64,000 nucleotides of DNA from Prevotella dentasini JCM 15908 (GTDB taxonomy: Bacteria; Bacteroidota; Bacteroidia; Bacteroidales; Bacteroidaceae): contig NZ_BAKG01000001.1 in NCBI RefSeq assembly GCF_000614065.1, positions 1 through 64,000 of the forward strand, read 5' to 3'. The notes under the pieces were generated by a model. The model was not told where the DNA came from. It did not search any database and saw only the letters and a program-made list of their open reading frames with translations. The stretch's first letter is position 1, and every line of letters starts with the position of its first letter. Positions 36,323 to 44,812 of this stretch are shown one piece after another. The position numbers and the translations under genes are program-made.

Positions 36323-36700
36323 CTAATACTCTTTCTCCTCGAATCGTACGATTACTTTTGCCAGTTCGCTGCTGCTGACGGGCTTCACCATGAAGGCAAA
36401 GACGTTCAAGTCGTCGTAGACAGGGTTGTCCTTGCGGTAGGGAGTGGTGAAGATGACGGGCGTATGCTGTTGCCGCGAGTGCCGGATAGCGTCGGCACTG
36501 TTGCCGTCGGAGAGCTGGAGGTCGGCTATAATAAGGTCAATGTCGTTGTTGTTGAGCATTTCCGTCGATTGCTCCGAGTCTTCGGCCATGCCTAAAAGAT
36601 AATAGCCGGGACGGAGGGAGCGTATCGTCTCCTGAATGTCCAAGGAGGTATAATGCTCGTCGCTCATCACTATATAGCCTATATTCCGCTTATTTGCCAT
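36323..36700 (-). CDS. Receiver-only response regulator
   Basis: The ATG at 36700 gives 125 residues forming a single CheY-like receiver domain. The phosphoacceptor is D60 (LIIADLQLSD), the acidic pair is D14/E15, the conserved Thr is in VIFTTPYRKD and the Lys is in FMVKPVS. No output domain follows, so it would act by protein contact, as a phosphate sink, or in a relay. It lies between the LytTR two-component genes (upstream, same strand) and the adhesin gene (33 bp downstream). It has its own promoter box, and a 23-nt repeat array separates it from the LytTR gene. Confidence 0.85.
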   Translation of the reverse strand: MANKRNIGYIVMSDEHYTSLDIQETIRSLRPGYYLLGMAEDSEQSTEMLNNNDIDLIIADLQLSDGNSADAIRHSRQQHTPVIFTTPYRKDNPVYDDLNVFAFMVKPVSSSELAKVIVRFEEKEY

Positions 36701-36717
36701 TCCTGTTGTTTTGCGAA

Positions 36718-36725
36718 CAAAATTA
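36718..36725 (-). promoter_or_regulatory. -7 promoter box for the receiver protein
   Basis: TAATTTTG on the minus strand fits TAnnTTTG and sits 17 bp before the ATG at 36700. Confidence 0.55.
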
Positions 36726-36860
36726 TAGATAAAATAATGAAATGGCAAGCAAGTTGGAACGGACTCTACCATTCAGCTACCTAAATGGAAGAAGTAGGGA
36801 ATGAAATGGTTTTAGAATCTGTTGGGAAACGGACAAAAGCTTCGCCAAGGGCAGCAGAAT

Positions 36861-37021
36861 GCTTCCTTGGGAACGGATAAACAACTTCCTTAGGAACGAC
36901 AGAAGGGCTTCCTTAGGAACGACAGAAGGACTTCCTTAGGAACGGCTGAAAGACTTCCTTAGGAACGACAGAAGGGCTTTCTTAGGAACGACAGAAAGAC
37001 TTCCTTGGGAGTGGCAAGACG
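36861..37021. repeat. 23-nt tandem repeat array (7 units)
   Basis: Seven consecutive 23-nt units from 36861, each with the core CTTCCTTAGGAACG; the first and last are diverged. One or two more degraded units may lie at 36817-36860 (GGGAAACGG, CGCCAAGGG). Each unit contains the dyad TTCCTTAGGAA, and unit junctions often read GAAGGRCTTCC, another dyad. It starts 10 bp after the LytTR stop and lies upstream of the receiver promoter. Confidence 0.9.
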
Positions 37022-37031
37022 GCTTGGTGGG

Positions 37032-37801
37032 TCAGCCCTGACCGCCCAGCCAGTCGAGGAAATTCTTGCGGCGTGCCATGCTGACCACAACCCTGCGCTC
37101 TTCCGTTCCTGCCCTTACCACGACAGAGAGTCGGCCGTGGAAGAACTTTTGTACGGAGGCAATGGCAGAGATATTGACTACCAAGTCGCGCGAGAGCTTG
37201 AAGAAGTCGCTCCGACTGACGATGTGTTCCACTTCGGAGAGGTTTGTCATGGCGGTCAGCTTCCGTCCGCCGCCTTTCTTGTAGGCGAAGATGCACTTGT
37301 CTTCGCTGGCGAAGAACGCCACGTCGGCTATCTCTATGAACGAATAGCTGTCGCCGCTGACGGTGAGGATGCGGTGCTGCGTGGCCGTCTGTGCAAGCCG
37401 GCTGTAGAGCGGAGCCGGGCTGGCGGCTTCCTTTCCGGCTTTCCGGCTGCGCTCGTGCTTCTGCAAGGCACGCTCAAGGTCGGCTTCGTGGATAGCTTCA
37501 GCAGATAATCAACGCTGTTTACCTTGAACGCCTGTAGGGCAAAGGTGTCGTAGGCGGTCGTGAAGATGATGGGCGTATGGACTTCAACCTTGCCGAATAT
37601 CTCGAAGCAGTTGCCGTCGACCAGTTCTATGTCCATAAAGACAAGGTCGACTCCGGGACTTTCCTGAAAGAAAGCGATGCTCTCTTCTACCGATTCGGCC
37701 GTGAAGACAAGCTCGTACTCGGGACGCAGCACGGCGACGGTCTGCTTCAGGCTTTCGAGCGAGATGGGTTCGTTCTCTATGATGGCGTATTTTGTTTTCA
37801 T
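37032..37801 (-). CDS. LytTR-type response regulator, frameshifted
   Basis: The ATG at 37801 opens a receiver domain with phosphoacceptor D57 (LVFMDIELVDG), Thr in IIFTTAYDT and Lys in YLLKPIHEADLE. The frame is lost near 37502 at that Lys-Pro, where one C of a CC pair is missing, and resumes as ALQKHERSRKAGKE. The C-terminal LytTR DNA-binding domain has DVAFFASEDKCIFAYKKGG, FFKLSRDLVVNISAI and FFHGRLSVVV. Corrected length is about 256 residues. It is co-transcribed with the LytS-like kinase 22 bp upstream. Regulators of this class bind paired direct repeats roughly two helical turns apart. Confidence 0.92.
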
Positions 37802-37823
37802 GTCAATGCGGTATGGTTGTGGA

Positions 37824-38828
37824 TTATTGGAGGAATGGCACTGTTGCCTCAAAGCTCTCGCCGTCGTCGTGGTAGGCAAAGTCCTTTCCGTACTGCTTGT
37901 AGAGATCGGTGATGTAGCGTAGTCCGATGCCTGTGGAGCTGGTAGAGCTGCGCGGGCGGATGGGATTGACTACCGTAACCGTCGTGTCCGTTATCCGGAT
38001 GGTAACTTCGAGTGGATGGCGTTGCGAGATGACGTTGTGCTTGGTAACGTTCTCTATGAGCAGCTGCATCGTGAAAGGGATGATTTCCTGTTCCTTCACC
38101 AGTTCCTCGCCCAGTATTCTGACGCGGAACTGGTTGTAGTACCTCATCTCCAGCACCTCGACGTAGGAGTGGAGGAAGCGCAGCTCGTCCCTGAGGAGGG
38201 TGCGTTCGTGGTCCTGTTGGGTCATGATGTAGCGGTACATCTCCGAGAGCGACATGACAAACTGCCTTGATTTCGTCTGGTCGATGCCTATCAGCGAGTA
38301 GAGAATGTTGAGAGAGTTGAACAGGAAATGTGGGTTGACCTGTGCCTTGAGGGCATTATACTGATACATGAGTATGCGCCGCTTGTACTCCTCGGCCTGC
38401 TGGAGCGACTTGCGGTAGTGGCTGATGTAGAAAGACATCTCTATTCCCATCAGGATAAATGTGTTGCAGAATGTCGTGCCTGCCCAGTCTATATGTGCGG
38501 ACGGGGTGTTGCGCATGTAGAGAAGAAAGGCGAGGTTGACCAGTGTCAGGAAGGAGAACGATATGATGACGTCTACCAATATCTTGTAGACCGCATGGTG
38601 GAGGCGGTTTAGTTTGAAGACGAGCACGAAATTGACGGAAAAGAGCACCACCATCGGCACGAGATTGTGGACTACGCTCTGCCAGAAGTCGTAGGCATCT
38701 GCGTAGGGCAGAAGCGACTTGAAGGCTATCAGATTGTAGAAAGCCTGAAAGGTAATGTAGGAGACGAGGACTATTGCCGTTGCCAGCAACGCGCTCTGGA
38801 AGAGTCCGCGTATAGCATTTGTTTTCAT
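37824..38828 (-). CDS. LytS-type sensor histidine kinase
   Basis: A 334-residue membrane kinase. Four hydrophobic segments occupy roughly residues 10-150 (e.g. LLATAIVLVSYITFQAFYNLI, LVPMVVLFSVNFVLVF). They are followed by the His_kinase box QVNPHFLFNSLNILYSL with the phospho-His, the N-box MQLLIENVTKHN, and a short ATP-binding region with STGIGLRYI. No separate sensory domain is present, so the stimulus is probably sensed in or at the membrane. The stop is 22 bp before its partner LytTR regulator. Confidence 0.95.
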   Translation of the reverse strand: MKTNAIRGLFQSALLATAIVLVSYITFQAFYNLIAFKSLLPYADAYDFWQSVVHNLVPMVVLFSVNFVLVFKLNRLHHAVYKILVDVIISFSFLTLVNLAFLLYMRNTPSAHIDWAGTTFCNTFILMGIEMSFYISHYRKSLQQAEEYKRRILMYQYNALKAQVNPHFLFNSLNILYSLIGIDQTKSRQFVMSLSEMYRYIMTQQDHERTLLRDELRFLHSYVEVLEMRYYNQFRVRILGEELVKEQEIIPFTMQLLIENVTKHNVISQRHPLEVTIRITDTTVTVVNPIRPRSSTSSTGIGLRYITDLYKQYGKDFAYHDDGESFEATVPFLQ

Positions 38829-38886
38829 TGGAGGCGTGATGGGTAAGGATTCTGTATAGTTTACGGCTGACGATTCTTCGTTTTTG

Positions 38887-38894
38887 CAAACTTA
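38887..38894 (-). promoter_or_regulatory. -7 promoter box for the kinase-LytTR operon
   Basis: TAAGTTTG on the minus strand, 58 bp upstream of the kinase ATG. Confidence 0.55.
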
Positions 38895-39301
38895 CAAAAT
38901 CTTTCCGAAATGCCTGTCGGTCTGTTGCCATATTTTCTGCGGGCTGCGGATAATGCGCGGAATTATGTTTACAAAGTCAGGATGGGATGTCTTCAGGACG
39001 GCGACGGGAAGCTCTTTGATGACGGTTGTAGAAGACTGGAAGTCAGGAAGTTTCGGGGAGGTGTGCCGGCAGTGGTATTTTGATGAAGTGAAAACGCCGC
39101 TTTGACACAGCGAAAGTGCCACTTTCGCAGGGCGAAAATGGCACTTTGACGGTGTCGGAAGGGCCTGACGGGAAGCCGGCCCTGACTTTTCTTTACACGG
39201 ATGGCGTTTTGTGGCCGCAGTCAGGACGGTCAGGCTGACGGCGGGCTGCGGGTGGGAAGGGTGTCGGCCGCCTTGCGCCTGCAGGTTCATGGTGCGGCCT
39301 G
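38895..39301. other. Intergenic region with a 22-nt array
   Basis: About 400 bp between the kinase promoter and the nadA stop. It contains the array at 39089-39154; nothing else is recognised. Confidence 0.5.
39089..39154 (+). repeat. 22-nt repeat array, locus 4 (3 units)
   Basis: Three phased blocks (39089-39110, 39111-39132, 39133-39154) with cores TGAAAACGCCGCTTT, CGAAAGTGCCACTTT and CGAAAATGGCACTTT. More diverged than the other loci but exactly 22 nt apart. Confidence 0.75.
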
Positions 39302-40291
39302 TCAGCTCAGCGACAGCATTTTCTCGATGGGCTTGACTGCCTCCCGTGCCGTTTCGGGGTCTATCTCGATGGCCGGGAAACCGTATTTGAGGGTGTTGTA
39401 GACCTTTCCGAGGGTATTCCGCTTCATGTATTCGCACTCGTTGCAGGTGCATCCGGGCTTGCCCTCGTCCGTCTCCGGCGGTACGGGGTAGAAGGCCTTG
39501 CCGGGGCAGGTGCGCTCCATCTCGTGCAGGATGCCCGGTTCGGTGGCCACGATGAATTCCCTTGCCGGGCTGTTCTGGGCGTAGGCGAGCATCGTCGCCG
39601 TGCTTCCCTTCACTTCAGCTGCGGCGAGCACGGGGGCCTTACATTCGAGGTGGGCCATGACGATGGCTTCGGGGTGCTGCCGTTTGAGCCTGCCGATGGC
39701 GTCGACGGAGAACTTTTCGTGTACGTGGCAGCCTCCGTCCCAGAGCAGCATGTTGCGTCCCGTAACTGAATTGATGTAGTTTCCGAGGTTGTAGTCGGGT
39801 CCGAAGATTATCTTCTCGTCCGCAGGGAAGGCGTCGATGACTTTTTTTGCGTTGCCCGATGTTACGACGCAGTCGGTCAGTGCCTTCACGGCAGCGGTGG
39901 TGTTGACGTAGGATACAACCTTGTAGCCGGGATGCCCGTCCTTGAATCTCTTCAGGTCTTCGGCCTTGCAGCTGTCTGCCAGTGAGCAGCCGGCGGTGAG
40001 GTCGGGGCAGAGGACGGTTTTCCCGGGGGAGAGCAGCTTGCAGGTCTCTGCCATGAAGTGGACTCCGCACATGACCATTGTCCCTGCATCGGTCTCGGCA
40101 GCCTTGCGCGCCAGTGCGAGCGAGTCGCCCACGAAGTCGGCTATGTCCTGTATGTCGCCGACGGTGTAGTAATGTGCCAAGATGATGGCATCTTTCTCCT
40201 TGCAGAGCCGGCGTATCTCTGCCTTCAGGTCGATGGACGCGTCTATCGGTTCGTCCACGTAGCCTTTTTCAATCCATTCGCTTTTCATCAT
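39302..40291 (-). CDS. nadA: Quinolinate synthase
   Basis: This 4Fe-4S enzyme condenses iminoaspartate with dihydroxyacetone phosphate to quinolinate, the second step of de novo NAD synthesis. It has about 329 residues from the ATG at 40291. The cluster cysteines are in MVMCGVHFM (C75), AHLECKAPV and the C-terminal CTCNECEYM. Substrate-binding regions are ILAHYYTVGDIQD and PDLTAGCSLADSC. The open frame continues upstream of this ATG, but that part lies over the lipoprotein gene and is not coding. nadB and nadC are not in the window. It is the last gene of the GH3 / lipoprotein / nadA run. Confidence 0.96.
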   Translation of the reverse strand: MMKSEWIEKGYVDEPIDASIDLKAEIRRLCKEKDAIILAHYYTVGDIQDIADFVGDSLALARKAAETDAGTMVMCGVHFMAETCKLLSPGKTVLCPDLTAGCSLADSCKAEDLKRFKDGHPGYKVVSYVNTTAAVKALTDCVVTSGNAKKVIDAFPADEKIIFGPDYNLGNYINSVTGRNMLLWDGGCHVHEKFSVDAIGRLKRQHPEAIVMAHLECKAPVLAAAEVKGSTATMLAYAQNSPAREFIVATEPGILHEMERTCPGKAFYPVPPETDEGKPGCTCNECEYMKRNTLGKVYNTLKYGFPAIEIDPETAREAVKPIEKMLSLS

Positions 40292-40347
40292 AGTGTTTTT
40301 GCTTTCCCAAGGCTTTCCGGCGGAGGTGCTTGGGGAGAGTTTCTTGG

Positions 40348-42396
40348 TTATTTTGGCTTCTTCTTTTTGTCCTTGTCTTTCTTTCCCTTTGGGGCGGCCT
40401 TGGTGCTTTCCAGTCCGTTCTTCGGGTTGTAGTCGATGCCGAGCTTTTTCGCCCGTTCGGCATTGCGGCTGCGTATGGTTCTCTGCTTGTCGGCCTTCTG
40501 CTTGGTGATGGCCTCCGGCTTCTGCCGGTAGAGCGGCAGCTGACGGGGATTCCACAGCTCCCTGATGTCCCATTTCGCCTTGCACTCTATCTCCTTGGGA
40601 TAGTAATAGACGGCTTCCGGCTGCCGCTGTTCGCTGTACAGGCCCGTGTCCCAACGCCCGTTGTCGTTGTCGTCGACGATGAGCCGTAGGTAGTATTTGC
40701 CGGGGTTGACGTAGAAGAAGTTTGCCACGCCGTCCTTGGCAAGGGCTTCCTTCTCCGGCCTGTCGCCTCCGCTGAGGAGCTGCAGCAGGCAGTTCTTGCC
40801 CTCCATTCCCTGCAGGGTTACGGTGAGTGTGCCGTAGTCTTCGAGCGCGCCGATGCGGATGCCCTGCTTGTACTTCGCCGATGTCTTGCCGTAGATGTCG
40901 GTAAAGGCTGCCGAGTCTATCTCGAGGCTGTACTCGTGTCCGGGATTCCATGCCCCGACGAGCTTGTAGCGGCGTGCCTGTCCCGGTATCTCGCCGAACT
41001 GATAGCGTGCCCTGTACCATAGCGTGTCTATCTTCTCGTAGAGGTGAATCTTCGTTGTGTCGCAGGCGGCAAGGGGCGATGGCAGCTCAAGGGTGGGATT
41101 CTCGTCGGGTGCAATCTTACCGCTGACGTTGTATCTGACTTCCAGCGGATTGGCCGGCATCTCGGTCTGGTAGTCCTTTCCGCGTTCGCGGTTCTTGTCC
41201 TGTTGCTTTTTCCACTTGTCGTAGGCTTCCTGCTGCAGTCTCAGACGCTTGGCGTAGGGATTCTTGGATAGCACCTCGAGCGTGTCGGTCTGCGGTACGA
41301 GCTTTCCGAGGCTGTCGGTAGCGTTGTACCGGACCGTCATTCTCAGCGTGTCCTGATTGACCAATGCCGTGTCGCGTAGCCAGTAGTTGATGGAGTCCTG
41401 ATTCATTCCCGGCTCGACGATGAAGGCATCCGAGGCATTGAAGTTGAGTCCGCGGATGACCGGAAGCTCGGCATCGCCGTGGCTGAACAGCAGCGAGAAG
41501 TGGTCGGGTTCCCTGCGTTCGGCCTTTATGAAATACCTGTTGGCAGGGGCTTCGGTAAAGGATGTGAGCACCACGTCGTCGGGGAGGAAGTGCGTGTAGG
41601 GCGTCTGGCGGATGTCGCTGATGTGGAGCGAGTCGCGCCATATAGTGTCCTGACGTATGTCGGGCTTCGAGCCGGGCATGATAACTTCGGGTGTAAAGGC
41701 TATCGCCTCGCTCTGCTGGCTGAACCGGTAGTCGCCGTCTGCATCGCTGAGGGCGTAGATGCGGTAGTCGCCCTCGGCCACTCCCTTTATGACAAAGCGT
41801 CCGCGGCTGTCGGTACGGGCTACGCGGAGCATCGGCAGACGGGTAAAGGCAGTGTCGGACTGGTTCTTGTAGAGTCCGACGAGTATTCCCTTGACCGGCT
41901 CCAAGTCTTCGGCGGCAAGCACATAGCCCGCAACCTCAAGCGTATCAATGTGGTCTCCCGTGGAGAAGGAGTAGGTATAGTTGCCCAAGGGATTTCCCTC
42001 GTTGTTGTCGGAGATGGCATCCGAGAAGTCGACCGTGTAGGTAGTGTTGGGCTGGAGTTCGTCGAGCAGCTTCACGGATATGCGCTTTCCCTCTCCCCTT
42101 ATTTCGGGAACTTCGAGCTGGGGCGGCGATATGATTACCTTTTCGGAGGGATTGTCCACCTTGATAAACTCGTCGAAGAGGATGCTGATGTGCTTGCTTG
42201 CCACGTCGGTTGCCTTGTCGGATGGCGACGAACCGACTATCCGCGGCGGCGTTTCGTCGTACCAGCCACCGTCGGGTTCGCCCATCCGTGCGCAGGAGGC
42301 AAGGAGAAGCAGGGGCAAAAGTCCTCCCCAAGCCCCTTCGAAGGAAGGGATGCGCTTGCGGATAGACCGTTTTATGTCGGACAATATTGAAAACAT
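40348..42396 (-). CDS. Ig-like domain (Big_5) lipoprotein
   Basis: The ATG at 42396 gives an N-terminus whose hydrophobic stretch ends in the lipobox LLASC. The mature protein starts ARMGEPDGGWYDETPPRIV, leading into a bacterial Ig-like domain of the SbsA type (SPSDKATDVASKHISILFDEFIKV; NTTYTVDFSDAISDNNEGNP; YTYSFSTG). More beta-sandwich repeats follow, including a region like a carboxypeptidase regulatory fold (RGRFVIKGVAEGDYRIYAL). The C-terminus is very Lys-rich (KGKKDKDKKKKPK). About 682 residues. It probably sits in the outer membrane. Its N-terminus PSFEGAWGGLLP overlaps a G+C-rich sequence resembling short elements elsewhere. Confidence 0.85.
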   Translation of the reverse strand: MFSILSDIKRSIRKRIPSFEGAWGGLLPLLLLASCARMGEPDGGWYDETPPRIVGSSPSDKATDVASKHISILFDEFIKVDNPSEKVIISPPQLEVPEIRGEGKRISVKLLDELQPNTTYTVDFSDAISDNNEGNPLGNYTYSFSTGDHIDTLEVAGYVLAAEDLEPVKGILVGLYKNQSDTAFTRLPMLRVARTDSRGRFVIKGVAEGDYRIYALSDADGDYRFSQQSEAIAFTPEVIMPGSKPDIRQDTIWRDSLHISDIRQTPYTHFLPDDVVLTSFTEAPANRYFIKAERREPDHFSLLFSHGDAELPVIRGLNFNASDAFIVEPGMNQDSINYWLRDTALVNQDTLRMTVRYNATDSLGKLVPQTDTLEVLSKNPYAKRLRLQQEAYDKWKKQQDKNRERGKDYQTEMPANPLEVRYNVSGKIAPDENPTLELPSPLAACDTTKIHLYEKIDTLWYRARYQFGEIPGQARRYKLVGAWNPGHEYSLEIDSAAFTDIYGKTSAKYKQGIRIGALEDYGTLTVTLQGMEGKNCLLQLLSGGDRPEKEALAKDGVANFFYVNPGKYYLRLIVDDNDNGRWDTGLYSEQRQPEAVYYYPKEIECKAKWDIRELWNPRQLPLYRQKPEAITKQKADKQRTIRSRNAERAKKLGIDYNPKNGLESTKAAPKGKKDKDKKKKPK

Positions 42397-42511
42397 AAGC
42401 TGTTCGTTTTGGCAGAGAGAAACGGCCATCATGCAGGTTTTCTTCCCTGATGGTAGGCCAGAGGAGAGGCGGAGGAGTTGGTGGAGGCTTCCCGGTAGGC
42501 TTTTGAAAGGC

Positions 42512-44020
42512 TTAGTTCATCCTCAGCATCTCCTCTATGTTGGCACGGCTGTTGGACAGGCGCGGCACCTTGTGCTGTCCGCCGAGCTTTCCTTTCGACT
42601 TCAGCCAGTCGTTGAAGAGGTCGCGCCGGGCAGGTATCACCTCGAGAGGCTGCAGGGTAACGTCGTGGAAACGCTTCGCCTCGTAGTCGGAGTTGATTTC
42701 CTGAAGTTTCGAGTCGAGGATGGTCGCAAACTCCGTCAGGCTGCACGGTTCCTTGGAAAACTCTATGAGCCACTGGTGGCGGCACTTGGCGTTGGCGTCC
42801 ATATAGATAGGTGCTGCGGTGTACTCGCTGATTTGCGCTCCCGTGGCCTTGCAGGCGGCTTCGAGACCTCGCTCCGCATTGTCCATGATAAGTTCTTCGC
42901 CAAAGGCGTTGATGAAGTATTTGGTGCGCCCGGTAATGATGAACTTGTAGGGATTGGTGGACGTGAACTGCACCGTGTCGCCTATCTGGTAACGCCACAA
43001 TCCGCAGGAGGTGCTGATAAGCAGGGCGTAGTTCTTGCCCACCTCGACGCCTTCGAGCGGCACGATGTCCGGATGCTCGCTGCCGAACTCGTCCATCGGC
43101 AGGAACTCGTAGAAGACCCCGTAGTCCAGCATCAGCAGCATGGCCGGGTCGGCCGGGTCGTCCTGAATACCGAAGAATCCTTCCGACGCGTTGTAGGTCT
43201 CCATATAGTGCATGCCGGGCTTCGTGATGAGCTGCTCGTACTGCTTGCGGTAGGGCGTGAAGGCGATTCCCCCGTGGAAGAAAACTTCCAGATTGGGCCA
43301 CACTTCCTCTATGTGCTGCTTGCCGGAAAGCTCCAGCACGCGGACGAGGACAGACATCATCCACGACGGGACGCCCGACAGGTTGGTTACGTTCTTCGTC
43401 ATGGTCTCACGGGCTATGCGGTCGCGCTTCACCTCGAAGTCGCTCAGCAGTGCCACGTCCTTTCCCGGGACGCGCTTGAGGTTTGCCAGCGGATTGATGT
43501 TCTCGATGAGTATGGCACTCAGGTCGCCCACGAGCGAGTTCGGGAGGTTGTAGTTCGGAGCATGGCTGCCGCCGAGTATGAGGCTCTTTCCGTCGAACAG
43601 GCGGCTGCCGGGGTTGTTGCCGAGATACAGGGCCACCACGTCCTTTCCGCCTTGGTAGTGTATATTCTGCAAGCCCTCGTTGGATACGGGTATGAACTTG
43701 CTCTTGTCGTTGGTCGTTCCCGACGACTTCGCGTACCACTTCACCTGTCCCGGCCAGAGGACATTGCCCTCGCCGTGGCGCATGCGGTCGATGTCGCCTT
43801 TCAGCTCCTCGTATGTGTTGACGGGAATGTTCTGTACAAATTCGTCATACGAATGGATGGTGGAGAACAAGTGGTGTCGCCCGTATTCCGTATCTCTTGC
43901 ACGCTCAATGAGATAGCGCAGTATCTCATGCTGAATTTCGGCTCCTTCTGTCTGGTATCTGCCCAGTTCTCGCTGTCGGGGTTGGAAATACAGCTTGTTG
44001 ACTATGCCTGTAAGATTCAT
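42512..44020 (-). CDS. GH3 family protein (acyl adenylase-like)
   Basis: About 502 residues from the ATG at 44020 (MNLTGIVNKLYFQPRQRELG). It belongs to the GH3 auxin-responsive promoter family, relatives of acyl-adenylating enzymes that join carboxylates to amino acids. Typical motifs are YAKSSGTTNDKSKFIPVS (ATP phosphate loop), TYNASEGFFGIQDD, LWRYQIGDTVQFT and FIITGRTKYFINAFGEE. Bacterial members are common in Bacteroidetes, but their substrates are not established. It is first in the minus-strand run with the Ig-like lipoprotein and nadA and has its own promoter box. The frame is intact. Confidence 0.93.
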   Translation of the reverse strand: MNLTGIVNKLYFQPRQRELGRYQTEGAEIQHEILRYLIERARDTEYGRHHLFSTIHSYDEFVQNIPVNTYEELKGDIDRMRHGEGNVLWPGQVKWYAKSSGTTNDKSKFIPVSNEGLQNIHYQGGKDVVALYLGNNPGSRLFDGKSLILGGSHAPNYNLPNSLVGDLSAILIENINPLANLKRVPGKDVALLSDFEVKRDRIARETMTKNVTNLSGVPSWMMSVLVRVLELSGKQHIEEVWPNLEVFFHGGIAFTPYRKQYEQLITKPGMHYMETYNASEGFFGIQDDPADPAMLLMLDYGVFYEFLPMDEFGSEHPDIVPLEGVEVGKNYALLISTSCGLWRYQIGDTVQFTSTNPYKFIITGRTKYFINAFGEELIMDNAERGLEAACKATGAQISEYTAAPIYMDANAKCRHQWLIEFSKEPCSLTEFATILDSKLQEINSDYEAKRFHDVTLQPLEVIPARRDLFNDWLKSKGKLGGQHKVPRLSNSRANIEEMLRMN

Positions 44021-44044
44021 CTGACTTTCTATTATATTAAGGTG

Positions 44045-44052
44045 CAAAAGTA
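44045..44052 (-). promoter_or_regulatory. -7 promoter box for the GH3 gene
   Basis: TACTTTTG on the minus strand (TAnnTTTG), 24 bp before the ATG at 44020. Confidence 0.6.
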
Positions 44053-44764
44053 GTGCAAAAAAGCCGAAACAGCCTTGTTTTCTATAAATTTAACACTCGT
44101 CCGTCAGGCAGGAAAAACCTGTCGGCTTCGGCAAACACCTGTCCGTTAGGATGAAACGCAGCGTAAGCCCGATGCGACAGCTTCTTGGCGGACGGTGGGG
44201 AAAAGGTCTCTGACAGATTCTCCCGGTGTCCTGATGGTTGGAGACGGGAGGGGCGGAAGGATGAATTTCACCCTGCCGCTTCGCGACAAGATGGCCTTCG
44301 CTCCTCCGGCAAGGCTTTCCCGTCTGACGAAAGCGGCACTTTGACCATGCGAAACGGGCTTGTTCGCGGGGCGAAAGCGGCACTTTCGTTGCCCCGTCTC
44401 TATTCTCCTGATTATCAGTTGTTTGAGAATGGTTTCCTCCTTGTGGTATTCAGCGGCAGGAATGTTCCGTTTCCGCAGTGGGAATATGGCGGAACGTGCA
44501 TGTCGGAACCATGCTTCAGAGCTATGGTTTCGGGGCAGGCGGAGCGTTGTCTCCGGTCAGCGTTGTGCCCTTCTGAGCTGTGCCGTCGGACGGGGGCGGT
44601 ACTTCCGCCCTTCCGCTGTTCTGTGGCCGTTCCTTGCGTCTCCGTAAATGATTGTGTGCCATTTTGTTGTCCGATAACCCCGAAATAAGCCGTCGGGAGT
44701 TAGAAAATCCCCTATATCTTCATAAAAAAAGCATAAAAGAATAACAATGTATCATTATTTTATG
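44053..44764. other. Large intergenic region with a 22-nt array
   Basis: About 710 bp between the divergent GH3 and M16 genes. It contains the array at 44328-44393, followed by CCTGATTATCAGTTGTTT, nearly the same as the motif after the array near 14.2 kb. Open frames here are not convincing. Confidence 0.5.
44328..44393 (+). repeat. 22-nt repeat array, locus 5 (3 units)
   Basis: Phased units at 44328-44349 (CGAAAGCGGCACTTT then GACCATG), 44350-44371 (variant CGAAACGGGCTTG) and 44372-44393 (CGAAAGCGGCACTTTCG). Confidence 0.85.
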
Positions 44765-44772
44765 TACCTTTG
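44765..44772 (+). promoter_or_regulatory. -7 promoter box for the M16 protease
   Basis: TACCTTTG, 40 bp before the ATG at 44813. The surrounding sequence is A+T-rich. Confidence 0.6.
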
Positions 44773-44812
44773 TGCCATTATCAATTAATAAATTTTTTAA
44801 CCTGAAAAGAAA

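Noticed and set aside
40292..41020. Long upstream extension of the nadA frame
   Set aside because: It overlaps the intact Ig-like lipoprotein gene on the same strand in another frame and is Arg/Gly-rich without any domain. nadA starts at 40291.
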